A DNA stretch of 64,000 nt. It comes from Oncomelania hupensis. Lineage: Eukaryota; Mollusca; Gastropoda; Littorinimorpha; Pomatiopsidae. Below the pieces are notes generated by a model. It did not search any database and was not told where the DNA came from. It worked only from the letters and a program-made list of their open reading frames with translations. Made by a program: the position numbers and the translations under genes. The stretch is from assembly GCA_036898135.1 (NCBI GenBank), contig CM072515.1, positions 55,361,736-55,425,735 on the forward strand, written 5' to 3'. Positions 31,900 to 40,884 of the stretch are shown here, piece by piece (positions within the stretch are counted from its first letter, which is position 1; every line of letters begins with the position of its first letter).

Positions 31900-32205
31900 A
31901 AATAGATGTCTAGTCTGAGCACGCACGCATTCCAACGCATGGACTTAAATACCTAACGATCATGTCCTAGAAGAGTGATCGAGTTCCTGCTACACGAAAT
32001 GCACCCAGCACACGCTAGGTCCCTTCTCGCCATCCACGGTCGCCTAGGATTGTGCCCAGTTGTCTGGGCGTCAGACTATGCACTCTAAGGCTGCAGGTGG
32101 GCTCCTTGGTTGGCTTGAATTAGATCATGTATCGACCAGCGCCTTGAGCAGCTCTTGGTCTGGAAAAGCGCTATACAAGATTTATTAAATAAAACCATAT
32201 CAATC
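31900..32205 (+). mobile_element. L2-like LINE 3' end (copy A)
   Basis: 'CCAGCGCCTTGAGCAGCTC' followed by 'GGAAAAGCGCTATACAAG' and an A/T tail is the characteristic L2/CR1-group 3' terminus with its stem (AGCGC...GCGCT). It lies directly after the SINE and is duplicated in copy B at 63633-63940. Only non-coding 3' sequence remains. Confidence 0.65.
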
Positions 32206-32267
32206 CATTTTTTTTATCATCGTTTAGCAAATGTATGTTGTACGATACTACTGCTTGGTGCATTTTA

Positions 32268-32286
32268 CTACTACTACTACTACTAC

Positions 32287-32324
<38 letters not shown>
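32268..32324. repeat. (CTA)n then (ATA)n microsatellite
   Basis: Seven CTA units followed by about eleven ATA units. Lies at the right edge of the homology visible between copies A and B. Confidence 0.93.
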
Positions 32325-32326
<2 letters not shown>

Positions 32327-32329
32327 GGA

Positions 32330-32608
32330 AGCTATATCGGAAAAAAAACTGAAACTCCGATGGTATGGTCATGTCACCAGATCATCAGGTCTTACAAAGA
32401 CCATCCATGATCCTGCACAGTGCAAGGAGGTAGAAGAAGAGGGAGACTAAAAAAGAGGTGTGAAGACAACATTCGAGAATGGACTGGTTTGAAACTGAGC
32501 GAAACGAACAGGGTTGCTGAGGACAGGGAAATAGAAGTATGCTGGTTAAACGAACATCTGTGGTGCCCCTACGACCTCAGAGTTACGGGATAGGATAGGA
32601 TAGGATGC
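32330..32608 (+). mobile_element. RTE LINE 3' terminus, truncated
   Basis: Homologous to 22155-22425: 'AAACTCCGATGGTATGG' (RKLRWYGHV region), 'GAAGACAACATTCGAGAATG' and the (GGATA)n tail at 32587-32608. Frameshifts and small indels make it non-coding. Its tail is followed directly by the repeat block that also occurs at 5925. Confidence 0.85.
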
Positions 32609-32815
32609 TATATACGCGTTTTTTCCTTAAATCGCCTACAAAGCGCGGCGATATGTACCAACATACACGCTCACATGTTCCTCCCATTCTCACACACATC
32701 TATCACAAGTGTAACATTAGTTACAAAACGCATTAAACAAAATTCATAAAACAAGAGCAAACAATTGGAATAAAGTGAAACAATAAAATCCTTTATTTCA
32801 TCTTTTAAATTCTAT
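32585..32815. repeat. Dispersed repeat block (partner of 5925-6130)
   Basis: Same order as the 5.9 kb copy: LINE-tail-like sequence, 'ATGCTATATACGCG', 'CAAAGCGCGGCGATATGTAC', then a diverged R copy. This indicates a duplicated block rather than independent insertions. Confidence 0.75.
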
Positions 32816-33003
32816 TATAATTACTTGTTCAGCAAACAGCCAAATCAAAACCACAACTTTGGTGAAAGAGGACTCACCCCTGATAAAAGATCTGCTGAAA
32901 CAACCCTAATGGTAACAACACTGAAGGGACTTCACTAGCCGGTCACTTTACATCAAAGGCATCCCATGCAGGGATGCCGATGTTTTATTCTGATTTATCG
33001 AAT

Positions 33004-33717
33004 TGATTGATTGATTGATTGATTTATTGTTGCTTTAGGTCCAGCGGACTCTTCCGAGCCAAATCAGGACCGGACAACCCCCAATCCGCATTAAAGATCT
33101 GCCGAAACAACCCTAGTGGGAAAATTGAATGCCCTCCACCGGCCAGTCACTTTACAATAAAGACATCCCACGCGGGGGACGGCTGAGGGTTGACCTCAAC
33201 TACGCGAACACCCCGGTTACAAAAACAAAATAGAATACAACCATCATTATAAATCATCAACAAAACACATACATATAAAATGCCTATAGTGCGAAATAAT
33301 ACAATCATAGGAAGCCCTAGTGACCACCCGGCAGAAAGCATCCAACACTCCCAAGCTGATCCAACAGACCTCATACACAAACAAGGAGTCTTGTCCAGGA
33401 AGAGTTTTCAAGAAAAAAAGGTAGGTCATTGATCTAGCGAAGAAGAAGAAAGTATAGCAGAGTGATAGGACAGATCAGGAATGGGAAAGAGCAAATGATG
33501 AAGACAGCGACAGTGGGAATTTAAAGCACTAAATTTCCAGAAAGTGGGGGATACTATTTATACTGAAACCCCCGGCACTCCAACGGGGGGAACTGTTGCC
33601 GCAGTGAATTAGTCATGCCTACAAAGGCAAGACAGGTTTTCAACTGGGGCTTTCACTGTTCCCTTTATAGGTTAGAACAATCTACAGTGACAAGATTGCT
33701 CATGACCCCAAGGGGTA
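33004..33717 (-). mobile_element. Retroposon family R, full-length reference copy with 11-bp target duplication
   Basis: Exactly bounded by ATTTATCGAAT at 32993-33003 and 33718-33728; the unoccupied site exists at about 6331. Length 714 bp. In its own 5'-to-3' sense (minus strand) it starts 'TACCCCTTGGGGTCATGAGC', carries a TATA-like 'CAGTATAAATAGTATCC' about 190 bp in, and ends 'TCCGCTGGACCTAAAGCAAC' followed by AATAAATCAATCAATCAATC. No tRNA-, 7SL- or 5S-type promoter head and no long ORF were recognised. A variable-length target duplication plus a microsatellite tail indicates LINE-dependent retroposition. Confidence 0.9.
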
Positions 33718-33767
33718 ATTTATCGAATCCCTGTTTCCAAAAACACAATGGAATATAAACATTATAA

Positions 33768-34230
33768 GATAAAGGATAAGGATAAGAATATTTATTAACC
33801 AAGTAAAAACGTTACAAGGATTTTGGTGTGGCATGGCGACAATGAAATACATCCTTTCTTGCACAGTAACACATGCATTCATCGTGTCATACACTTAATT
33901 GGCATACAACATATATATGTACTAAAGGATAGGTAAACCCAGTGTTAAACATACATCACTCATTAGTCATATAAAGTTATGGAGTCAAACACACCCTGCA
34001 AGTAAAACAAAATGCAGCATTAAAACAATTTAACAGCATTAAATAAAATGAGAATTATTAAGAATGTTAGGCTTCACATCCAGATCTACAAACACCACAA
34101 CACAAAACACACACACCCACACCCACGCACACACACAGCATACTCCTATTTCACAAAGGTACAAATCAAGCAATGGTAATGAGTTTACAGTTTATACAGA
34201 TCATTCCATGATAAAATATTATGAAATTAT
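33768..34230 (-). mobile_element. Truncated LINE 3' fragment with ATTATAA target duplication
   Basis: Minus-strand 3' end with AATAAA ('GGTTAATAAATATTCTTATCC') and a (TTATCC)n tail. Flanked by ATTATAA at 33761-33767 and 34231-34237; the empty site is at about 6372. Contains only 3' UTR-like sequence with a CA-rich patch. Confidence 0.75.
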
Positions 34231-34366
34231 ATTATAAAGTATTATGAAAACACATACATATAAAATGTCTACATTGCTAAATAATAATACCATAGAAAGT
34301 CATAACGACTATTTGGCAGAAAGCGTTAACTATTCCCAAGCTGATCCGACAGACCTCACACACAAA

Positions 34367-34817
34367 TTACATTACATTACATGATTATTGCTTTAGAACC
34401 AGCAGACTCTTCTGAGCCAAATCAGGACCGGACAACCCCTGATCTGCATAAAAGATCTGCCGAAACAATCCTAGTGGTAAAACTGAAAGCTCTCCACCAG
34501 CCAGTCACTTTACAATAAAGACATCCCACGCAGGGGACGCTGAGGCTGTACTCTAATTTATCGAACCCCCGTTTTCAAAAACAAAATAGAATACAAACAT
34601 CATTATAAATTATCAACAAAACACATACATATAAAATGCCTACATTGCTAAATAATATCATAGGAAGCCCTAGTCACTAGTGAATACCTGGCAGAAAGCG
34701 TCCAATATTCCCAAGCTGATCCAACAGACCTCGTACACAAATAAGGAGTCTTGTCCCGGAAGAGTTTTCAAGAAAAAAAGGTAGGTGACTGGTCTAGCGA
34801 AGAAGAAGATAGTATAA
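34367..34817 (-). mobile_element. Retroposon family R, 5'-truncated copy
   Basis: TTACATTACAT-type tail, body through 'AAGAAAAAAAGGTAGGTGAC' and 'GAAGAAGATAGTATA', where the next R tail begins. Confidence 0.8.
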
Positions 34818-34877
34818 AGACATTACATAATTGTTGCTTTAGGTCCAGCGGACTCTTCCGAGCCATATGAGGACCGG
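34818..34877 (-). mobile_element. Retroposon family R, tail-side piece split by the LTR element
   Basis: The 3' end of an R copy (tail 'ACATTACATAATTG', then 'GCTTTAGGTCCAGCGGACTC'), interrupted after ACCGG by the LTR retrotransposon. It continues at 42483. Confidence 0.85.
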
Positions 34878-35512
34878 TGTTACGTTGAAACGTGAACGAA
34901 AGTATGTCGGAAGCGCGCACGATAGATCTAATCGTTTCGTTTTGCAAAGTATTCAATAATGGTGTTTATTTACCTTTGATTTGAGTTTGCATTGTTGTTA
35001 GGAGAGGCTTTGTATAACGTTGATAATTTGCGTTAGTCGATATTATTTGAGAATCTTCTGGATATGCGTGTTTACTCTTGATAGAAACTTCCCGATACAT
35101 GTCGAAGCAAGAGGTCGTTCTGGAAGATATAAAAATATGTATTGACGTAAGTCAGTGATGACGATCTTTTATTCGATTGGTGGCAGTGCGTCACTTCTAC
35201 GGTATTCGAAATCTTTCCGGAAAAGAGAGAGGTTATTTAATCGTGTGCCGAGATTGTTGTTGATAGTAAAAGTTGTTGATAGTGATAGTAAAGTTGTTGC
35301 TGTGAAAGTTGTTGAGTTGAGTTGAGAATTGTATGCAGTTGTTGATGTGTGCTGAATAAAAGTGGAAAACTTCATACGTCGACTTTGTGACTTGTAAGCT
35401 GATTGAGCAGGCTGTGTGAATAAACGAATCTGAGTTACACCTTATCAGGACTTCAGCATCGGGGCTGAATCAAATACTGATAGAAAACACCAACATCGAA
35501 CTGAGTGTAACA
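34878..35512 (+). repeat. 5' LTR (635 bp) of the Gmr1-like element
   Basis: Begins TGTTACG and ends TGTAACA, so the ends form a 7-bp inverted repeat. A TATA-like 'GATATAAAAATATG' is at about 35126 and AATAAA signals are at about 35355 and 35420, consistent with promoter and polyadenylation functions. Confidence 0.95.
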
Positions 35513-35515
35513 TTT

Positions 35516-35535
35516 TGGGGGTCAAGCCGCGATTC
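35516..35535 (+). promoter_or_regulatory. Probable primer-binding site
   Basis: Three bases after the LTR, TGGGGGTCAAGCCGCGAT begins with TGG. Its reverse complement ends in CCCCCA and, extended by two bases, includes GAATC, as expected of a tRNA T-loop to CCA end. The tRNA species was not identified. Confidence 0.6.
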
Positions 35536-36044
35536 ACGCCATAGCCAAGGGTTCAACTGCTACAACAAGCGAGTCAACGTTACGAGAGGCAGTCATCGAG
35601 GGTAGCCGCCAACGAGTTGCGTCGAGAGGGGCCAACATACTGGGACTACATCACCGATAGGTGATGTAGTCGCTGAAGAGTTGCTTCGTGAGCGAACAAC
35701 AGATCGGGACTACGTTGCTGCCGTTAGACTACGTCGAGGGACAGTCTCGGAGCTACATCGCCAGTATTAGAGAGAGCGACGAGCGGACGTCGCGTCTACT
35801 TCAGCACAGGAGCGTGTACATCAACACCAGCGTGGTGCAGCGTCGCATACGACGAGGACAGCGGGGCCTGCGTCAGCGAAGGCGACTAGTGACAAGCATC
35901 AGCGCTACTGCAGAAAGCGTGCTGTTCTAGAACAGTCTAGAAAGGTACAGCACAGTCAAGAACTTTCCAGAAAAAAAGAACTCTACAGTCAAGAACTTTC
36001 TATAAAAAGAACTTCCCAGAAAAGAAATTTCCAGAAGCATCAAG

Positions 36045-39000
36045 ATGGCTGACTTCTGGCAGAAAGGGATGCAACTGAATCTAAAAGGCAAACAGCTGAC
36101 GGAGTACGTCAAGTCTCAGGAGAGAATACAAGAAAGAGAAATAGAGAAGCAGCGACGTCGTGAAGACAGAGAATCAGAGGAGCAGCGACGCCGTGAAGAA
36201 AGAGAATTTGAACTGAAGCGTCTGGAAATTGAACAGCAGCAGCAAGAAAGAGAGCGTCAGTACCAGCTAGAGTTGGCGCGTATCCAAAACAATCAGCATG
36301 CGCCACAAGTCACCAACGACCATACGGCTCCAAAATTGCCAGCTTTCGTCGACGGGAAGGACCAGATTGACAGTTATCTGGCGAGATTCGAAAGGTTCGC
36401 TGAAAGCTCTAACTGGCAACCTCGAGACTGGGCGATTCGACTCAGTGCACTTCTGACGGGGCAAGCTCTCGAAGTTTACACCAGACTGTCGAACGATGAC
36501 GCCAAAAACTACGACGTCTTGAAAGAGGCCCTGTTGCAGTGCTACAACTTTACAGAGAAGGGCTACCGTAAACGCTTCCGTGAATGCCGGCCTAAGTCAG
36601 ACGAGACGCCAAAGCAGTTTGTGGAGCGCCTGTCGTCATATCTACACAAGTGGGTGGAGTTATCAGGCGAAATGAAGTCTTACGACAGTCTCCATGACCT
36701 GATCGTGAAGGAACAATTTCTCAATGCCTGTCACAAGGACCTAGCGACCCACTTAGAAGAACAAAAGCTGCAGACGCTTAAAGATGTGACTGAGGCTGCT
36801 GAAAGATATCTCATCGCTCATGGGAAGACCCTGGGGCCACCCAGCGCGACGAAACATTTTCAGAAGACTGGAAACCATGTGAACCAGATCCAGGGAAGCC
36901 AGATGAGCCAGAGACAGACGGATTCCACGCCACCTCCCAGGGAAGGGCATTCAAGAGGCTGTTTCACCTGCAACGCTACAGACCACGGACAGCGGGGCAG
37001 TACGGACAATGCAGCGGCGGGCAACCGGCAGAGGCGGTTCTCCAATCAACGGCAAACCAGTAGATCTGACCATCAGGTGTGCGGCGGGAGCGTCATTCTT
37101 CCGAGTGAGACCGAGCGCACAGCTACCCCTGCGGACGTGCAAGAGTGCATGACCGATGGCCAACTTCTCCTTGCCAACGGAAAATCCATCCCCGTCGTCG
37201 CCAGCGCAGCTGTGACCGTCCAGAACATGCCTGTTTCAAAGGGACGCGTCGGAAATCATGAAGTGACTGTCTTAAGAGACTCTGGCTGCAGTGGGGTCAT
37301 CGTCAAAGAAGACCTAATCGCTAAAGAACAATTCACTGGCGATTCTAAATGGACACTTATGGCCGACAGCAAATGTTTGAAAGCGCCAGTTGCGAAGATT
37401 CATGTCAACACCCCTTTCTACATAGGCGAAGTCGAAGCGGTTTGCCTGAAAAAGCCGCTGTATGATTTGATGATCGGGAATATCGACGGCGCGAGACGAC
37501 CCGACGACCCCGATCCAGAGTGGAGTCCTGCCTCAACCCAACGCGTCGAAGTTGTGGAGGAGGATCCATTGCCGTTTCCCGATGGAGACCTTACAGAGCT
37601 GCTACGGGACAATGTGGTTACTCCGGCTCAGCCCTGCCGACCAGAGATCGTCAGTGCTGTTACTACCAGGGCCCAGGCTAAGAGAGACAAGACGTCTACG
37701 CCACTGAAGGTCGCCGACAACTCTAAAGCTGCCATCGTGGACAGAGATAAGCTGATCCAGCTCCAGGAAGCTGACAGTACTTTAAACAAGTACAGGAACC
37801 GCCAAGACCACGTGACCAAGAGCAGTGGCACGGTCTATTTTGAGGTGAAGGCCAAGATCCTGTATCGAATCTTCCAGCACCCGAGGGTCAACGGAGGTAA
37901 ACCACTACGTCAAGTTTTGGTACCGTTACCCCTAAGGCGCCAGGTGATGGAAGTAGCGCATGACTCAATCATGGGAGGTCACCTAGGCATCAGGAAGACG
38001 TCAGACAGAATCCAGGCGGTGTTCTACTGGCCAGGACTTCATGCGGACGTCAGCCGTTTCTGCCGATCATGTGACATTTGCCAGAAGACCATACCTCGAG
38101 GAAGGGTCCCGAAAGTGCCTATGCAGAGGATGCCTCTGATCGACCGACCTTTCAAGAGGGTGGCCTTAGACTTAATCGGCGAAATAAGACCTCCGAGTGA
38201 AGAAGGTCATCGGTGGGTACTAACTTTAGTGGACTATGCGACTCGGTACCCAGAAGCAGTGCCACTGAAGAAGATTGACACTGAAACTGTAGCAGAGGCA
38301 CTGGTGGACATGTTCAGTAGACTTGGAGTGCCTGAAGAGATCCTGACAGACCTCGGGACGCAGTTCGTCTCTGACTGCATGAAGGAGGTCAACAGACTGC
38401 TGAGCATCCGGCATTTGACTACGACACCCTACCATCCGATGTGCAACGGGCTTGTCGAGAAGTTCAATGCTACGCTGAAGTCTACCCTGAAGAAACTGTG
38501 CAGCGAGCAGCCCAGACAATGGCATCGCTACATTAACGCCTTACTTTTCGCCTACAGAGAAGTACCGCAGGAGTCCACCGGCTTTTCTCCGTTCGAGCTG
38601 CTGTACGGAAGAACCATCAGAGGGCCGATGCACATCCTGAAAGAACTGTGGACGAAAGAAGTAGACACCCCAGAGGTGAAGAACAGCTACCAGTACGTGT
38701 TTGAGCTACGGGAGAAGCTGGAGCAGACTCTCGAGATAGCCAGAGAAAACCTGAAGAAGTCCCAGGACTGTGGAAAGCACTACTATGATCGTAGGGCTGT
38801 GAACAGGAAGTTTAAACCTGGCAACAAAGTGCTGGTGCTGCTACCTACTGATCATAATAAGTTGCTGATGCAGTGGAAAGGCCCGTACGAAGTGGAGACC
38901 GTGGTGGGAATCAACGACTACAAGGTTAAGGTCGGCCAGCATTCCAAGATATACCACGCCAACCTCCTTAAGCTGTACGTGGAAAGGCCATCAGAGACTG

Positions 39001-40490
39001 TGCACGCAGCCACAGCAGCTGTGACCGACGACAGCTTTGACAGCGAAGAACTGTTGGAACTGGGAGACTTCCACAGCAAAGAAGGCATCGATGATGTTAA
39101 GCTAGGACCGAGCTTGACGGAAGGTCAAAAGTTGGAGCTCAAGGACCTTATGGGCGAGTTTCCCCACAACTTCAGCGATGTCCCTGGCTCTACAACTTTG
39201 GTCGAACACGAAGTCCACCTCACTTCGAATATCCCTGTTCGATCCAAGCCCTTCCCGATCCCTTTCAAGGCCCGTGAATCCTTGAAGAAAGACATCGATG
39301 AGATGCTGAAGATGGGCATCATCAGGGAGTCCAGTTCCCCCTACGCGTCCCCTGTCGTGGTCGTGAAGAAGAAGGACGGGAGCAACCGAGTATGCATCGA
39401 CTACAGGAAGGTTAATAAGATCACCGTCTTCGACCCTGAGCCGATGCCTACCGCAGCAGACCTCTTCCGCCAATTATCGGGGAGTAGAATCTTCTCAAAG
39501 ATTGACCTCAGCAAAGGTTATTGGCAAGTTCCCGTGCGTCAACAGGACATACCAAAGACTGCTTTCATAACCCCTGATGGGACGTATGAGTGCCTAAGGA
39601 TGCCCTTTGGCATGGTCAACAGCGGAGCTACCCTGAAGAGAGGGATGAAGAAGATGCTCAAAGGGATGGACAATGTCGTGTGTTACTGGGACGACCTGCT
39701 AGTCCACACTCGCACCTGGGAAGAGCATCTGCAGACCTTGAGGGAGCTGTTTCACCGTCTCACAGAAGCCAACCTGACCGTGAGACCCAGTAAGTGCATT
39801 CTGGGGACTGACAACGTAGACTTTATCGGCCATTCGCTGAAAGAAGGACAGAAGGGGCTTCTACTAGAAAACGTCACCAAGATTCTGAACGCTCCACGTC
39901 CCCAAACCAAGAAGCAGGTGCGATCTTTCCTGGGGTTGGCTGGATACTACAGGGAGTTTGTACCAAACTACTCCGCCATCACAGCACCCTTGTCGGACCT
40001 GGTGCGGAAAGGCTGTCCAAACCAAGTGCAGTGGGGACCGTCTCAGGAGAGGGCATACCAGACTGTGCGCGACCTCCTTTCGAAGGATCCGGTGCTACGA
40101 CTGCCCGATACTTCCAAGGAATTCGTCTTAAGGACAGACGCAGCGGACGAAGGCATCGGCGCCATACTGATGCAAGAACACGAAGGGAAACTATTTCCGG
40201 TCAGTTACGCCAGCAAGAAGCTGTCCAGGGCTGAGAAAAATTACTCGACCATGGAGAAAGAGTGCCTTGCCATCATATGGGGAATCCGGAAGTTCGAACT
40301 GTACCTTCAAGGAGTGAAGTTCGTGCTACAGACTGATCACAAGCCGCTAACTTACTTGAACTCTGCCAAGTTTGTGAACAGTCGGATCATGAGATGGGCT
40401 ATGTACTTGCAGAACTTTAACATGCGAGTAGAATCTATCAAAGGATCGGACAATGTTGGTGCGGACTTCCTAAGCAGAGTGTGTGAGTAA
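36045..40490 (+). CDS. Gag-pol polyprotein, order Gag-PR-IN-RT-RH, 1481 codons
   Basis: One uninterrupted frame. Residues ~25-90: charged coiled coil ('EKQRRREDRES'). ~95-260: capsid-like region ('GQALEVYTRLS', 'EQFLNACHKDLATHL'). Cys306-: zinc knuckle 'CFTCNATDH' whose last Cys is replaced by Ser. Asp412: aspartic protease 'RDSGCSG' and 'YDLMIGN'. From His639: integrase H2C2 ('GGHLGIRKT', 'CRSCDIC'), then DD35E catalytic residues Asp709, Asp769, Glu805, then a chromodomain-less C-terminal region ('KVLVLLPTDHNKLLMQWKGPY'). After it: reverse transcriptase with 'KKDGSNRVCIDYRKVNK', 'FSKIDLSKGYWQVPV' and 'YWDD' (1214-1217), then RNase H from Asp1365 ('LRTDAADEGIGAIL', 'TDHKPLTYL'). All catalytic residues I checked are present. 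The knuckle substitution may impair RNA packaging. Confidence 0.95.
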   Translation: MADFWQKGMQLNLKGKQLTEYVKSQERIQEREIEKQRRREDRESEEQRRREEREFELKRLEIEQQQQERERQYQLELARIQNNQHAPQVTNDHTAPKLPAFVDGKDQIDSYLARFERFAESSNWQPRDWAIRLSALLTGQALEVYTRLSNDDAKNYDVLKEALLQCYNFTEKGYRKRFRECRPKSDETPKQFVERLSSYLHKWVELSGEMKSYDSLHDLIVKEQFLNACHKDLATHLEEQKLQTLKDVTEAAERYLIAHGKTLGPPSATKHFQKTGNHVNQIQGSQMSQRQTDSTPPPREGHSRGCFTCNATDHGQRGSTDNAAAGNRQRRFSNQRQTSRSDHQVCGGSVILPSETERTATPADVQECMTDGQLLLANGKSIPVVASAAVTVQNMPVSKGRVGNHEVTVLRDSGCSGVIVKEDLIAKEQFTGDSKWTLMADSKCLKAPVAKIHVNTPFYIGEVEAVCLKKPLYDLMIGNIDGARRPDDPDPEWSPASTQRVEVVEEDPLPFPDGDLTELLRDNVVTPAQPCRPEIVSAVTTRAQAKRDKTSTPLKVADNSKAAIVDRDKLIQLQEADSTLNKYRNRQDHVTKSSGTVYFEVKAKILYRIFQHPRVNGGKPLRQVLVPLPLRRQVMEVAHDSIMGGHLGIRKTSDRIQAVFYWPGLHADVSRFCRSCDICQKTIPRGRVPKVPMQRMPLIDRPFKRVALDLIGEIRPPSEEGHRWVLTLVDYATRYPEAVPLKKIDTETVAEALVDMFSRLGVPEEILTDLGTQFVSDCMKEVNRLLSIRHLTTTPYHPMCNGLVEKFNATLKSTLKKLCSEQPRQWHRYINALLFAYREVPQESTGFSPFELLYGRTIRGPMHILKELWTKEVDTPEVKNSYQYVFELREKLEQTLEIARENLKKSQDCGKHYYDRRAVNRKFKPGNKVLVLLPTDHNKLLMQWKGPYEVETVVGINDYKVKVGQHSKIYHANLLKLYVERPSETVHAATAAVTDDSFDSEELLELGDFHSKEGIDDVKLGPSLTEGQKLELKDLMGEFPHNFSDVPGSTTLVEHEVHLTSNIPVRSKPFPIPFKARESLKKDIDEMLKMGIIRESSSPYASPVVVVKKKDGSNRVCIDYRKVNKITVFDPEPMPTAADLFRQLSGSRIFSKIDLSKGYWQVPVRQQDIPKTAFITPDGTYECLRMPFGMVNSGATLKRGMKKMLKGMDNVVCYWDDLLVHTRTWEEHLQTLRELFHRLTEANLTVRPSKCILGTDNVDFIGHSLKEGQKGLLLENVTKILNAPRPQTKKQVRSFLGLAGYYREFVPNYSAITAPLSDLVRKGCPNQVQWGPSQERAYQTVRDLLSKDPVLRLPDTSKEFVLRTDAADEGIGAILMQEHEGKLFPVSYASKKLSRAEKNYSTMEKECLAIIWGIRKFELYLQGVKFVLQTDHKPLTYLNSAKFVNSRIMRWAMYLQNFNMRVESIKGSDNVGADFLSRVCE

Positions 40491-40684
40491 AGAACATTGA
40501 CTGTGTCGATGAACTGTGAACATTGACAATATCCAGATAGACTTGAAGATGGAAACCATTGACTCTGTGTAGATAAGCCGAGCGCAATTACAGTATTCAG
40601 AAAGTCTTAAATTAGTTTTAATTCTGAACTTTGTTGTGCATTACGTTTCAACGTTGTTGAAAGAAATTGGGTAAATTTCTTCTT

Positions 40685-40697
40685 GAGTGGGGGGTTA
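40685..40697 (+). promoter_or_regulatory. Polypurine tract upstream of the 3' LTR
   Basis: GAGTGGGGGGTTA directly before the TGTTACG of the 3' LTR; expected plus-strand primer. Confidence 0.75.
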
Positions 40698-40884
40698 TGT
40701 TACGTTGAAACGTGAACGAAAGTATGTCGGAAGCGCGCCCGATAGATCTAATCGTTTCGTTTTGCAAAGTATTCAATAATGGTGTTTATTTACCTTTGAT
40801 TTGAGTTTGCATTGTTGTTAGGAGAGGCTTTGTATAACGTTGATAATTTGCGTTAGTCGATATTATTTGAGAATCTTCTGGATA
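40698..40884 (+). repeat. 3' LTR, first part
   Basis: Matches the first 187 bp of the 5' LTR with one difference. Interrupted after TGGATA by an inverted-repeat element; continues at 42030. Confidence 0.95.

Larger units (their letters stand above)
23767..32265. repeat. Segmental duplication, copy A
   Basis: From 'ACGTCTCATGGATATATACC' this block matches 57005-64000 in the same orientation, with the same microsatellites, hairpin region, SINE and LINE 3' ends in the same order. Copy A carries a 3.9-kb LINE (24871-28799) absent from B. B carries two inverted-repeat elements (58018-59975, 61820-62625) absent from A. Parts are near identical (30900-32250 vs 62630-64000). Homology continues to at least the last shared base, 'GCTTGGTGCATT'. 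B runs off the window, so the full length is unknown. Confidence 0.9.
32820..34366 (-). mobile_element. Retroposon family R, diverged copy interrupted twice
   Basis: Counterpart of the copy at 6160-6504, in three pieces (32820-33003, 33718-33767, 34231-34366). A full-length R (33004-33717) and a LINE 3' fragment (33768-34230) have been inserted. The uninterrupted 6.2-kb copy confirms both boundaries. Confidence 0.82.

Noticed and set aside
39102..39473. Minus-strand frames opposite the gag-pol ORF
   Set aside because: Shadows of the plus-strand polyprotein; the same holds for minus-strand frames opposite 53.2-56.6 kb.
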